From an uncultured Bacilli bacterium (GTDB lineage: Bacteria; Bacillota_I; Bacilli_A; RF39; UBA660): a stretch of 64,000 nucleotides of DNA. Shown here in pieces: positions 1 to 9,029 of this stretch. The notes under the pieces are model-generated. The model ran no database searches, was not told the DNA's origin, and saw nothing but the letters and a program-made list of their open reading frames with translations. The stretch lies in assembly GCA_910576795.1 (NCBI GenBank), contig CAJTIX010000004.1, forward strand, positions 1 through 64,000, in the 5' to 3' direction. Made by a program: the position numbers and the translations under genes. How positions within the stretch are numbered: position 1 is the stretch's first letter; every line of letters begins with the position of its first letter.

Positions 1-313
1 GTTCCACTAAATAGACCGCTTTAGAGAAAGCTCTCTTATAATCTGCATCATATTGGGCATCTTCAACATTATATGGTTTATTCTTTATTTTTCCAATTCT
101 AATATTGATTTTAGACTTTATACGATTCTTTAATTCTCTCCATATAGTAGTTCTGTTAACGCCCAATTTTTTGGCTATATCAGCATTAGAATAGACTCTT
201 TTACCATTTTTATCTACTTCATTTACTAATATTTCAATTTGAGCCCTTTGATCACGATTTAAGTGATGGTATTGATTTTTCTTAGTTTTTAGTTTATTAT
301 TTTCTTTAGACAT
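1..313 (-). CDS. IS30-family transposase, N-terminal part (cut by window edge)
   Basis: Reading the minus strand from an ATG at 311-313 gives an open frame that runs off the window. The N-terminus has HHLNRDQRAQIEILVNE, then a helix-turn-helix stretch (NADIAKKLGVNRTTIWRELK), then a YNVEDAQ segment. This pattern is typical of the HTH_38 DNA-binding region of IS30-family transposases; the catalytic DDE part lies outside the window. The AT-rich region to about 410, including GTTGCACTTC at 383-392, may hold the element's terminal inverted repeat, but the other end is not visible. The family call is by motif recognition. Confidence 0.75.
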   Translation of the reverse strand, partial: MSKENNKLKTKKNQYHHLNRDQRAQIEILVNEVDKNGKRVYSNADIAKKLGVNRTTIWRELKNRIKSKINIRIGKIKNKPYNVEDAQYDADYKRAFSKAVYLVE

Positions 314-479
314 ATAAATATTACACCTTTCTATTTTGCTTATAATAAGTGTAATACATTTATATGTCTTTTTCAATTTCACTTTGTTGCACTTCAAACA
401 AAAATTTTTCATTTTTGCATAATTTGTATTTTTCTTTAAAATGTGTTATTCTATAGCATAAAAAAAAGGAGGTAGTTTC

Positions 480-878
480 ATGCAGGCAAAATTAGAGTTA
501 TCAAAGGATGAATGTTTGACAATATTAAAGGATTGTTATACGAAAATGTATCAAGTACCAGTAGAGGTTATACCAGTGTTTCCACTTCTCCCTTTAGGAA
601 AAGAAAAACCAGCTGTATTTTTTAAAATGAATGAAGCAATGTTAGGGGAAAACAATTTTTTTGAATTTTTAAACGGAACTTTGGAACAAGCAGGTTTTAT
701 TATAATACAATCCAATACTTATGTAACTACAAATCCAGTGAATCAATTTCAAGGAGTATCTGTAATTATTCAAATAGTTGCTGAAGTAGATTTGAATGTA
801 TTGCCAGACTGGTTACATAGCCATATCCAAAACTTGCAGTTTGCAGATCGCATTCGTACTTTTCAAATGAGAAAATAA
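480..878 (+). CDS. Hypothetical protein, 132 aa
   Basis: I do not recognise this family. The ATG follows a strong ribosome site (AAAGGAGG near 466-473), and the frame is closed by a GAAA-loop terminator, so it is very likely a real single-gene unit. The protein is soluble-looking, with no signal peptide or membrane segment and a mixed alpha/beta composition. It has a hydrophobic FIIIQ and SVIIQIVAEV pair of probable strands in the second half and no cysteine pairs or obvious catalytic motif. It sits between the IS30 edge and a cell-surface gene with its own promoter, so no operon partner suggests a role. Confidence 0.7.
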   Translation: MQAKLELSKDECLTILKDCYTKMYQVPVEVIPVFPLLPLGKEKPAVFFKMNEAMLGENNFFEFLNGTLEQAGFIIIQSNTYVTTNPVNQFQGVSVIIQIVAEVDLNVLPDWLHSHIQNLQFADRIRTFQMRK

Positions 879-909
879 AAAATTCCAATAATCATAAGGA
901 AATCAAACT

Positions 910-930
910 CGCAGAAATGCGATTTTTTTG
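910..930 (+). terminator. Intrinsic terminator after the 132-aa gene
   Basis: TCGCA-GAAA-TGCGA forms a short perfect stem with a GAAA tetraloop, followed directly by seven T residues. Confidence 0.8.
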
Positions 931-953
931 TTGGATAAATTTTTTCAAAAAGG

Positions 954-982
954 TTGACAGAAAAGCTGGTGGGGGATATACT
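954..982 (+). promoter_or_regulatory. Sigma-A-type promoter of the surface protein gene
   Basis: TTGACA at 954-959 and TATACT at 977-982 are separated by exactly 17 bp. The start codon of the downstream gene lies 26 nt beyond the -10 box, after a GAGAGGAAAGAGG ribosome site. Confidence 0.85.
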
Positions 983-1008
983 ATTTATTAATAGAGAGGA
1001 AAGAGGAT

Positions 1009-3717
1009 ATGAACAAAAAGATAGTAATGTTATTGGTAACTGTAATTGGTTGCCTAGGATTTGCAACGAATGTAAATGCAGAAGAATATGGAACAGAATT
1101 CCAAAAATTTACGAGTGATGGAACAATCACAATTACCAGTGGTAGTTTAGAAGCTAAGGGTAATTTAGTAACAGCTTATTTGCAACAATGGAATCAAAAA
1201 AATAATACACAATTTGTATTAGGAAGTTGTAATGAAGCTTATGATACATGCACAATTGCGCTCAATGATGCGAATGGCAATTATGAAGAGCATGATATTC
1301 AAATCAAATATGCAGAAAAATATAGTGATGTATTTAAAAAGATAGGAACAGATGCAATCACAATTACGAATACAACCAATGGATCAGTTTCTAACATAAT
1401 TTATCTACATTTAAATAATTTTTCAAATGATCAATATTCATATTGGTTAGGTACATGTAATGAAGATTCTACACAATGTGATATCATTTTACGTGAAACT
1501 TATAAAATGGAAAATGGATCAACAAACAGTGTCGAAATAGAAAGACATACTGTTAAGGTAAACTACAAAGAGGAATATAGTGAACAATTTAAGAAAATAA
1601 CCAGTAATGGGACATTAACTCTATATGGAGATACCTATAGAACACCAATAGACATGATTCGTGATTATTTAGCGCCATTTAATGTGTATGCTACTCCATC
1701 ATATGATAGTTACAGTGTATTTAACTGCAATGCAGATTCTACTGTTTGTGATATTGTTCGATCTACTGTTGATACAACGAACTATAATCAAAAAGAGTTA
1801 GAACGTCATGTAGTAAAAGTGACATATCAAAAAGGATATAGTGAAGAATTTAAAAAGGCCACAAATGGTTCATTGATTATAAAAAGTAATAGTATTGATC
1901 AATATACAAATTTTGTAAATATATATTTCAATCCATTCAATGCACATGACTATGATGCTTCCAGTTATAAATCATATAACATTAGATCTTGCAATGAGGA
2001 TAAATCCATTTGTGATGTTGCCTTATATGAACATACTAAACAGGAAAATGGTAATTATACAGTAAAACAACTAGAGACTCATGCAATCAAAATTACTTAT
2101 AAAGAGGAATATAGTGAAGAATTCAAGAAATTAACGAATGGAACGATTACATTACATGGAAGTACTATTGGTGAAAAAAGAAACTTATTAAGCAATTATC
2201 TCAATAGTATCACCAGCGATAGTTATTATTTTAGTGTTAGATCATGTAATGAAGATCAAACAGTTTGTGATATTGCTCTACATCAAAGTGTACAAACAGG
2301 GGATTCTTCCACCACTTATGAAGTTGAGAGACACCCAGTAAAAATCGTTTATGGTGAAGAACAATTCAGTGATGTATTTAAAAGATTAACCACTAATAAT
2401 CAATTACCTATTAAATCTGTAACACCAACGGATATTGAAACAGCAGATCTTATAGTAGGTTCTTATCTTAGAGCATTTGATACAGAAAATGGATATTTTT
2501 ATGTAGGTGCTTGCAGTGATGATTACACAACTTGTGATGTTTATTCTACCGAAACTGGAGAAACCCATGCATTAAAAATTGCTTATGAAACCAATTTAGA
2601 CCCTAATATATCTGCAATTGTAAATAATATGATTGCTGCATACCCTGATGGTAAAATGTTCCTATTAGAAGATTTGGAATTGATTAATTACTTGGTAAGT
2701 AAGAACTTTAAGGATAATGATTTTGGTAATGAAAATCTAATGATCAATTTCTCTAGCGAAGCGAAAGCTTATTTAGGAAATATGACAGGTGTTTTAGATG
2801 CTAGAATGGGATGGGGTGATCCATTCACATCTGGATGTGCAGGTGGCTTTGCAATAATGTATAACAATACTATTTATGGAATGTTAAAACAAGGTGGAGC
2901 ACAAAAAAATAACGTAATTTATATTTCAGATACCACTGAAAATAAGAATGAAGCTTATATTGTAGCTGCACAAAAAAGAATCAATGCATATTTAAAAAAT
3001 GATAGTGTAAAAATAACTTATGGTGGTAAAGTAAGTGACTTAATTGATATCAGTAATAAGGATGAAGTAGAATTTATATCAGAAGAGTTAGGTTATGATA
3101 TTACAAAAATAGAAAGCTACTATAATTTAACTTATGGTGAAAATACGATTCCATTCTTAATTATCAAAAATTCTTCTAAAGTAAAAGAAGAAGTTGAATA
3201 CAAGAATAATGATTTTGTAACAGGAATCTCTATTGAAACAACTTCCCCAGATGTACCACTTGATACTACTATTCAAGTAACAGAAATTACAAAAGAAAAT
3301 GAACAATATCAAGAAATTACATCAAAATTAAAAGTAAAAGATGCAATTATTTATGATTTAAAATTATTCTCATCTACTGCAAAACAATTTATTTCAAAAT
3401 TAAAAGATGGGTTATTCCAAGTAAAAATTCCAATTCCAGAAACTATGTTAAATAAAGAATTAGTAGCATACTACATTCATGATGATGGAACAATTGAAGA
3501 ACACCCAATTACAGTAATGGATGGACTTGCACATTTCACAACAAACCACTTCAGTGTTTATACAATTGCTGAAAAAAGAGTAGCGGAAGATGCAATCACA
3601 GAAAATGTTCCAAATACATATGATGGAATTATGAATTATATAGGTCTTGGAATAGTAGGATTGATTGGAATATCTATTACAGGTATTACCTATAAGAAAA
3701 AAGAAAATGAATCATAG
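1009..3717 (+). CDS. Repeat-containing cell-wall-anchored surface protein, 902 aa
   Basis: An N-terminal signal peptide (MNKKIVMLLVTVIGCLGFA, cut near NAEE) is followed by six imperfect repeats of about 80-90 residues starting near residues 26, 105, 190, 277, 368 and 452. Each opens with YSxxFKK-like text, carries a CNEDxTxCDI cysteine pair and closes with an ExHxVKIxY strand. Residues about 530-690 form a different domain containing a GCAGG motif. The C-terminus has VPNTYD, a hydrophobic helix and a KKKENES tail, the plan of a sortase substrate with a non-canonical LPxTG-like signal. A class B sortase gene lies convergently just downstream, so this is probably its substrate. The paired cysteines may form disulfides. 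The ligand or function is unknown. Confidence 0.88.
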   Translation: MNKKIVMLLVTVIGCLGFATNVNAEEYGTEFQKFTSDGTITITSGSLEAKGNLVTAYLQQWNQKNNTQFVLGSCNEAYDTCTIALNDANGNYEEHDIQIKYAEKYSDVFKKIGTDAITITNTTNGSVSNIIYLHLNNFSNDQYSYWLGTCNEDSTQCDIILRETYKMENGSTNSVEIERHTVKVNYKEEYSEQFKKITSNGTLTLYGDTYRTPIDMIRDYLAPFNVYATPSYDSYSVFNCNADSTVCDIVRSTVDTTNYNQKELERHVVKVTYQKGYSEEFKKATNGSLIIKSNSIDQYTNFVNIYFNPFNAHDYDASSYKSYNIRSCNEDKSICDVALYEHTKQENGNYTVKQLETHAIKITYKEEYSEEFKKLTNGTITLHGSTIGEKRNLLSNYLNSITSDSYYFSVRSCNEDQTVCDIALHQSVQTGDSSTTYEVERHPVKIVYGEEQFSDVFKRLTTNNQLPIKSVTPTDIETADLIVGSYLRAFDTENGYFYVGACSDDYTTCDVYSTETGETHALKIAYETNLDPNISAIVNNMIAAYPDGKMFLLEDLELINYLVSKNFKDNDFGNENLMINFSSEAKAYLGNMTGVLDARMGWGDPFTSGCAGGFAIMYNNTIYGMLKQGGAQKNNVIYISDTTENKNEAYIVAAQKRINAYLKNDSVKITYGGKVSDLIDISNKDEVEFISEELGYDITKIESYYNLTYGENTIPFLIIKNSSKVKEEVEYKNNDFVTGISIETTSPDVPLDTTIQVTEITKENEQYQEITSKLKVKDAIIYDLKLFSSTAKQFISKLKDGLFQVKIPIPETMLNKELVAYYIHDDGTIEEHPITVMDGLAHFTTNHFSVYTIAEKRVAEDAITENVPNTYDGIMNYIGLGIVGLIGISITGITYKKKENES

Positions 3718-3755
3718 AAAGGGATGACGCGAGTTGTCTCTTTTCATATAATTAA

Positions 3756-3785
3756 AAACAAGATTTTGATTATCTTGTTTCTTTT
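3756..3785. terminator. Bidirectional terminator between surface protein and sortase genes
   Basis: AAACAAGAT at 3756-3764 pairs with ATCTTGTTT at 3772-3780, with A and T runs on the two sides. It overlaps the end of the convergent sortase gene and can stop both transcripts. Confidence 0.65.
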
Positions 3786-4585
3786 TTGATTAACTTAGCG
3801 TGTAAAACAACTTTTTCACGATCATTATAACAGGTTGATAAAGTAAGAATATGATCATTTTCATTTATTGTGGTGTTAAAATTATGTGTACTTCTGTTCA
3901 TTAACATATTTGCAAAGTCTAGAAAGTTTTGATTGTTTTTAAAGTTTGTTCGAATATAATCATTGGTTGTTGCAATATGGTATACACTAAATACTTGCCA
4001 TAATGTATTTTCATACTCTGTGGATAACTTAATGACATAATTATTGGTATTATTTAACCAACCACTGGAAAGAATATTTTTTAAAGATCCAAACATTGTT
4101 GTATCTAATCTTCCATGCGCATAAATAATTGTATTTTTATCTAAAGTGGATAAATTGTTTCTATAATCTAGAAATACCCATCCTGCTGAATTGTAACTTT
4201 TATCAAAAGAATGTGTCAAATAATATTGATTATCATTTGCTTGTACAAATGGATAATTGATGTTAGTTCCATTTACTTGAATCCAACCTACAGTAGATGG
4301 ATTCATATTCTTTAGTTCCCCAAAATCCACATGAATTAAATTCATTTTGATATAATCCCAATATGGATTGGATTCCTCTACTTCTTCCACCTGTTCAACC
4401 ACTTCCATATCATCTGGATCAGTTACCTCCTGGACATCTACAATCTGAGAGATTTCATCTACCATCTTTTTGGTATGCTTATTATCATTTTGCCACTGGA
4501 TAATACGAATAATCGCAATGGTAATGCAAATAATAGATAGTAATGAGATACAAAGAAGAATGATATTTTTTCGCTTTAATTTCAC
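3770..4585 (-). CDS. Class B sortase, membrane-anchored transpeptidase
   Basis: Sortases cleave a C-terminal sorting signal and join the protein to peptidoglycan. The protein is 271 aa with a cytoplasmic KLKRK start, one N-terminal membrane helix (residues about 8-29) and an acidic linker. The catalytic triad is visible: His157 in YAHGR, Cys252 in TLSTC and Arg256 in NDREKVVLHA, the arrangement of class B enzymes. It starts at a GTG (4583-4585) with an AGGTGAT ribosome site five bases upstream. The convergent surface protein, ending VPNTYD-helix-KKK, is the obvious candidate substrate. No other sorting-signal protein was noticed in the window. The class assignment is by motif. Confidence 0.88.
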   Translation of the reverse strand: MKLKRKNIILLCISLLSIICITIAIIRIIQWQNDNKHTKKMVDEISQIVDVQEVTDPDDMEVVEQVEEVEESNPYWDYIKMNLIHVDFGELKNMNPSTVGWIQVNGTNINYPFVQANDNQYYLTHSFDKSYNSAGWVFLDYRNNLSTLDKNTIIYAHGRLDTTMFGSLKNILSSGWLNNTNNYVIKLSTEYENTLWQVFSVYHIATTNDYIRTNFKNNQNFLDFANMLMNRSTHNFNTTINENDHILTLSTCYNDREKVVLHAKLIKKETR

Positions 4586-4629
4586 TTAAATCACCTATTA
4601 TTATTGTATCATGTTTTCGTTCACAAAAA

Positions 4630-4649
4630 AAGAGTCTTGCTTGACTCTT
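4630..4649 (-). terminator. Terminator of rpsD
   Basis: AGAGTC and GACTCT form a stem around TTGCTT, with a run of A on the plus strand giving a U-tract for the minus-strand transcript. It overlaps the rpsD stop codon. Confidence 0.7.
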
Positions 4650-5250
4650 ATCTGTTGTAGAATTCAACGATTAATGACTCATTGATGTCGGCATTGAGTT
4701 CGCTTCTTTCAGGATATCTTACATAAGTTCCTGTCATTTTAGCTTCATCATATGTAATGAATTCAACACGATTATGGATTGTTTCTAATGATTGTTTCAT
4801 AGCTGGATGTTCTTTGGCTTGCTCTTTGACACCAATTATATCTCCTGGCTTACATCTATAAGATGGAATATTTACTTTTTCTCCATTTACAGTAATATGT
4901 CCATGGTTTACCAATTGTCTTGCACCTTTTCTAGTAGTTGCAAATCCAATACGATAAACTAAATTATCAAGTCTGCTTTCTAGTAATTTTAAGAAATCTT
5001 CACCATGAACACCTTTTAATTTACCAGCTTCATCAAATGTTTTTCTGAATTGTTTTTCATTGATTCCATACATGAATCTTACTTTTTGTTTTTCTTGTAA
5101 TTGTGTTCCATAATCTGATAGTTTTTTGGCCCTTCCATTTCCATGTTGCCCTGGAGCATATGGACGACGTGCCAATTCTTTCCCGTTTTCTAATACAGAA
5201 AACCCGAAACGACGAGATTTTCTATAAGTAGAACCAGTGTATCTTGACAT
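4648..5250 (-). CDS. rpsD: 30S ribosomal protein S4
   Basis: Primary 16S rRNA-binding protein of the small subunit; in Bacillus-type bacteria it also represses its own translation. The 200-aa product starts MSRYTGSTYRKSRRFGFSV and contains the S4 RNA-binding region (LDNLVYRIGFATTRKGARQL, then VNHGHITVNGEKV). The start at 5250 is chosen because GAAGGAGG lies seven bases upstream and the sequence then begins as in other S4 proteins. A 14-codon upstream extension in frame would be inside the leader. It is monocistronic, away from other ribosomal genes, as in Bacilli. Confidence 0.97.
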   Translation of the reverse strand: MSRYTGSTYRKSRRFGFSVLENGKELARRPYAPGQHGNGRAKKLSDYGTQLQEKQKVRFMYGINEKQFRKTFDEAGKLKGVHGEDFLKLLESRLDNLVYRIGFATTRKGARQLVNHGHITVNGEKVNIPSYRCKPGDIIGVKEQAKEHPAMKQSLETIHNRVEFITYDEAKMTGTYVRYPERSELNADINESLIVEFYNR

Positions 5251-5406
5251 ACATTTTCCTCCTTCTTGCGTAACACAAGAGACTATTCGCAAGTGAATAG
5301 GGTGTTTACTTTAATATTTTCGCTCTGCAGCTAGAGTTACACAATAACCCAAATGGTAATAAACACGTTATCCGCTTCAAATAGAGCTGCTCAAGTTCAA
5401 TACGCA
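5251..5406 (-). promoter_or_regulatory. Structured 5' leader of rpsD (candidate S4 autoregulatory RNA)
   Basis: The promoter predicts a leader of about 155 nt before the rpsD start. It contains pairing segments: a GAGCAGCTCT block near the 5' end can pair in alternative ways with AGCTGCAGAGC further on, suggesting a pseudoknot, and hairpins CTATTC/GAATAG and CTTG/CAAG lie before the ribosome site. Firmicutes rpsD genes are known to carry S4-binding leaders. Assignment to that class here is inference from position, length and pairing, not from a covariance search. Confidence 0.55.
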
Positions 5407-5412
5407 GTTACA

Positions 5413-5441
5413 ATTATATTATGTTTTTCCTTGTAAGTCAA
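5413..5441 (-). promoter_or_regulatory. Promoter of rpsD
   Basis: On the minus strand TTGACT (5441-5436) and TATAAT (5418-5413) are separated by 17 bp, a near-consensus sigma-A promoter. Confidence 0.8.
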
Positions 5442-5552
5442 TACCAAACGCTCTATAAAAAGTTCAAAATTGGTTAAATTTACAAAAAAAGTGTAAAAAA
5501 ATGTCGAAATGTGGTAGAATGATAATAGTATTATGATAGCGAGGTGATATTT

Positions 5553-7277
5553 TTGGATACCATTGTTCTTATGATGATTACATTTGCAGTTGTCGCCTTT
5601 ATTGCAATTTTAGTCATTTTGTTGATCATTCAAAAACGAAAAAGTCATGTGATTAAAAAACAATTAGAACATTTGGAAGTCGAGAAAAATAAAATCGATA
5701 GTGCCCCTATTATTCCAGAACTTTCGAAAGTAGAATCTTACCTAAAAAATGAAAAATTAGAAGCGATGTATAACAATTGGACAGAACGGCTGGATGCGAT
5801 TCGTAGCAATCAAATTCCAAAGATTACAGATATGTTATTAGAAGCGGATTATTCATTATCACAACAAGATTATAAAAGCACACTTTATAAGATTGCAAAA
5901 TTAGAAATGGAAATTTATAAAGTAAAAACCAATTCTGACTTTTTATTAAATGAAATCAAAGAGATTACGAGTAGTGAAGAGAGAAATCGTGCAATCATTA
6001 CCAATTTGAAATCGATTTACCGGGATTTGTATCAAAAATATAGCAGTGGAAAAGATGGCTATGGTGAGATTGCAAAACCAATGGATTTACAATTTGAAAA
6101 TATAGCCAAACGATTTGAAAATTTTGAAACAGCTATGGAAAACAATGAGTTTACAGAAGTAACCAATATTATTAAATCGATTGATGAAATGTTAAAACAT
6201 ATGTCGGTAGTTGTAGAAGAAATACCAAGCATTATATTACTTTCAACCAATATTTTACCAAAGAAGATGAAAGAGGCAGTGGAAGAACATAATCAGATGA
6301 CCCAAGAAGGTTTTCCACTAGATTATCTGAATGTAGAATATAATATAAAAGAGGCCAATAAAAAAATAAGCGATATCATGGATCGTGCGAAGGTTTTAAA
6401 TTTAGAGGATAGTTTATTTGAACTTAAGGTACTATCTGACTATTTTGATTCTTTATTTACGGATTTGGAAAAAGAAAAAGTCAATCGATCTGAATATGAA
6501 GAAAGCAATAAAGTATTTAGCCGTAAACTGACGAAAATGAATCAATTGATGGAGGATATATTTGCGCAAATCGATGATATTCGTAATTTGTACAATTTGT
6601 CAGATGATGATGTAAAGGTATTAAGTGATGTCAAAGAAGCATTACAAGGTTTAAATGGGGATTATAAAGTATTATTAGATCATACAGGGAATAATACATT
6701 TGCCTACTCAAAACTCACAAAAGAAATAGAGGGGCTCACAATCAAATTATCTGCTTTAGAAGAAAATGTGGATAACATTTTAGATTCTATTGGCAGTATG
6801 AAAGAGGACGAAGTGAGAGCAAGACAACAATTAGAAGAAGTAAAATTGATATTAAAAGAATCCAAAACAAAAATACGAGAATACAATTTGCCAGTGATTC
6901 CACAAAATTATTTTGTAGAACTTAATGAAGCACAAGTTGCAATCAAAGAAATTGTAAAAGAATTAGAGAAAAAACCAATTACCATTAGTGTTTTGAATAC
7001 AAGAGTAGATACTGCAAGAGATTTGGTTTTAAAATTATACAATACAACCAAAGAAATGATGAAAACAGCGATGTTTGCCGAAATGGCAATTGTATATGGA
7101 AATCGTTATCGCAGTACAACAGAAGAATTGGATAAATTCTTGACCTATGCAGAAAGATTGTTCTATAAAGGGGAATATCAAAAATCGCTTGAGATTACAA
7201 TTAATTCTTTGAATAAAGTAGAACATGGCATTTATGACAAATTACTTGGATTATATGCAGAAGGAGAAAAAAATTAG
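5553..7277 (+). CDS. ezrA: Septation ring formation regulator EzrA
   Basis: EzrA is a membrane-anchored regulator that limits FtsZ ring assembly and helps coordinate division in low-GC Gram-positives. The protein has one N-terminal transmembrane helix (about residues 3-27) followed by a long, mostly helical, spectrin-like cytoplasmic region of repeated coiled-coil segments, ending YGNRYRSTTEELDKFLTYAE and SLNKVEHGIYDKLLGL. The length (about 574 aa) fits the family. The TTG at 5553 is preferred over the upstream GTG at 5544 because that GTG lies inside the GAGGTGAT ribosome site. It is transcribed divergently from rpsD. A TGTCGAA heptamer at 5502-5508 lies upstream. Confidence 0.9.
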   Translation: MDTIVLMMITFAVVAFIAILVILLIIQKRKSHVIKKQLEHLEVEKNKIDSAPIIPELSKVESYLKNEKLEAMYNNWTERLDAIRSNQIPKITDMLLEADYSLSQQDYKSTLYKIAKLEMEIYKVKTNSDFLLNEIKEITSSEERNRAIITNLKSIYRDLYQKYSSGKDGYGEIAKPMDLQFENIAKRFENFETAMENNEFTEVTNIIKSIDEMLKHMSVVVEEIPSIILLSTNILPKKMKEAVEEHNQMTQEGFPLDYLNVEYNIKEANKKISDIMDRAKVLNLEDSLFELKVLSDYFDSLFTDLEKEKVNRSEYEESNKVFSRKLTKMNQLMEDIFAQIDDIRNLYNLSDDDVKVLSDVKEALQGLNGDYKVLLDHTGNNTFAYSKLTKEIEGLTIKLSALEENVDNILDSIGSMKEDEVRARQQLEEVKLILKESKTKIREYNLPVIPQNYFVELNEAQVAIKEIVKELEKKPITISVLNTRVDTARDLVLKLYNTTKEMMKTAMFAEMAIVYGNRYRSTTEELDKFLTYAERLFYKGEYQKSLEITINSLNKVEHGIYDKLLGLYAEGEKN

Positions 7278-7409
7278 GTTTTCTTCTTTTTTCTTTTATG
7301 ATCGGGAATGAAAACAACTATTTTACATAAGATAAATTGGAAGTATCAAAAAACATTTGCAAATTTTAATAAGAATGATATAATTGATATATAATAAGGT
7401 GGTGTTCAA

Positions 7410-7892
7410 ATGAACGAAAATAAAGATCAGTTTGGTTTAGATAGTATTAAACCTTTAGAACCAGTAGCTCCTATTCCAGAAGTAGAACAACCTTCTACCG
7501 TATATGAAACAACAGATTTTAATCCACAACCAATTGTAGAAGAACCTAGTACACAGTATGCATTTACTACAGAAGCTCCAGTAATAGATCCTGTGGTTCC
7601 AGTTACACCAGAACCAGTATCTTATACGGAAGAAGTACCTACAGTGGAGAATGATTATACATCATCCTATACGGAGATGCCTATAGAACCAGAAGTACCA
7701 ACTGTGGATACTGTAAATGAACATCCAGATGCGAAAATTTCTTTGCACAAAGATACTGAAACAGAAATAGCAGTACGTTCTAATCTTCCAGAAGAAAAAA
7801 TGGATAAGAGTACTATGTGGATGTTAATATGGATATTTGTAGGGATGTTGATTGTTATTATCGCATTACCATATTTATTTGAGTTATTTTAA
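7410..7892 (+). CDS. Tail-anchored acidic membrane protein, 160 aa, unknown function
   Basis: No family recognised. The first 125 residues are rich in Pro, Glu, Val and Thr (repeated PxVPxxPEP-like text) and look disordered. One hydrophobic helix lies at the C-terminus (MWMLIWIFVGMLIVIIALPY), followed by only four residues. There is no signal peptide, so the acidic part probably faces the cytoplasm. A GGTGG ribosome site precedes the ATG, and a TATAAT-like box lies upstream. It follows ezrA by about 130 bp, which weakly suggests a cell-envelope role. Confidence 0.7.
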   Translation: MNENKDQFGLDSIKPLEPVAPIPEVEQPSTVYETTDFNPQPIVEEPSTQYAFTTEAPVIDPVVPVTPEPVSYTEEVPTVENDYTSSYTEMPIEPEVPTVDTVNEHPDAKISLHKDTETEIAVRSNLPEEKMDKSTMWMLIWIFVGMLIVIIALPYLFELF

Positions 7893-7917
7893 AAAATCTA
7901 CGTTTAGTAGATTTTTT
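7891..7917. terminator. Bidirectional terminator
   Basis: AAAAAATCTAC-GTTTA-GTAGATTTTTT is a perfect inverted repeat between two convergent genes, with T-runs for both strands. Confidence 0.85.
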
Positions 7918-8218
7918 CGTTTACAATCGAAAGTTCAATGATTCTTTCTATGGAGTCATCATTTTCTGCTACATTTTTATGTAATTGATGACATTTTTCA
8001 CATTGATATATAATTTTATAAGTATTTTTAAATTTTTCAATACCAATGGGTTTGAATAAACCTTTACAAGTATGCATGCGATCTCCTGGATTGATATCTA
8101 CGTGTTTGGAATATAAACAATATGGACAATGATCTCGTGCTGTATAGTTGGATTTGGGGACGATTTTTCCGCAATGTTCACAAGTAAAAGATTCGTTACG
8201 CATGGTAAATTGTTTCAT
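7904..8218 (-). CDS. RNHCP-domain protein (small zinc-ribbon-like)
   Basis: A 104-aa protein of the RNHCP family: FTCEHCGKIVP, TARDHCPYCLYSKHVDINPG, a TCKG segment and YQCEKCHQLHKN. Four cysteine pairs suggest zinc binding. The biochemical function of the family is not established. The ATG at 8218 is chosen because AGGTGAT lies five bases upstream; an in-frame GTG at 8227 overlaps that site. It is transcribed towards the 160-aa membrane protein gene and sits back to back with scpA. Confidence 0.88.
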   Translation of the reverse strand: MKQFTMRNESFTCEHCGKIVPKSNYTARDHCPYCLYSKHVDINPGDRMHTCKGLFKPIGIEKFKNTYKIIYQCEKCHQLHKNVAENDDSIERIIELSIVNEKIY

Positions 8219-8303
8219 TGGAATCACCTAATGCTATTGTATCAATTTTCATATTTCAAATCAATTCAAAATGTGTTAAAATATATGGTGGATGTGAGAG
8301 ACT

Positions 8304-9029
8304 ATGGACTATAAAATTACAATCGATGCGTTTGAAGGCCCAATGGATTTATTGTTACACTTAATTAAATCATCCGATATTGATATTTATGAAATTGAGT
8401 TAGAGGAAATCACAAAGCAATACCTATCATACATTGAAGCGATGGAAGAATTGAATTTGAATATTGCGAGTGAATATTTGATTGTAGCAGCTGAACTCAT
8501 CGAAATGAAGTCAGCTATGTTGTTACCAAAGAAAAAAACAGAAGAGGATACCTATGAAGAGGATCCAAGGGAAAATTTAATCAAACGTCTTCTTGAATAT
8601 AAACAGTATAAAGAAATTACTCCTGAGTTCAAGGAAATGGAATTGGAACGAAAACAATATTTAACAAAATTACCAGATAGTTTATCGGAATATAAGGATG
8701 AGAATGCTCCAATGCATTTTGGAGATGTAGGTATTTCAGATTTGTTATATGCATTTCAAAAGTTTTTAGAAAGAAAACAGGAAGAAAAACCAATCCATAC
8801 CAAAATTACAAAAAAAGAATATTCTGTTCATGTAAGAAGTAATGAAATTCGTAGTATGTTAAAGAAAAAGAAAAAAATAGAATTTGAAGAATTGTTTGAA
8901 ATTGTGACAAAAGATTATGTCGTAGTAACTTTTTTATCCATTTTGGATTTGGCAAAAAAACAGGAACTGGAAATTAAGCAGGAACATAATTTCAGTAAAA
9001 TCATTCTATCGTTAAAAGGATGTGAGTAA
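8304..9029 (+). CDS. scpA: Segregation and condensation protein A
   Basis: ScpA is the kleisin subunit of the bacterial SMC-ScpAB condensin. The 241-aa sequence starts DYKITIDAFEGPMDLLLHLI, the conserved kleisin N-terminal SMC-neck-binding helix, and has IASEYLIVAAELIEMKSAML. The C-terminal winged-helix region (FEELFEIVTKDYVVVTFLSI) binds the SMC head. It is followed by scpB with an overlapping start, the usual Firmicutes pair. Confidence 0.96.
   Translation: MDYKITIDAFEGPMDLLLHLIKSSDIDIYEIELEEITKQYLSYIEAMEELNLNIASEYLIVAAELIEMKSAMLLPKKKTEEDTYEEDPRENLIKRLLEYKQYKEITPEFKEMELERKQYLTKLPDSLSEYKDENAPMHFGDVGISDLLYAFQKFLERKQEEKPIHTKITKKEYSVHVRSNEIRSMLKKKKKIEFEELFEIVTKDYVVVTFLSILDLAKKQELEIKQEHNFSKIILSLKGCE

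Noticed and set aside
5502..5508. Spo0A control of ezrA through TGTCGAA
   Set aside because: A seven-base match is expected several times by chance in 64 kb and only one copy is present here.
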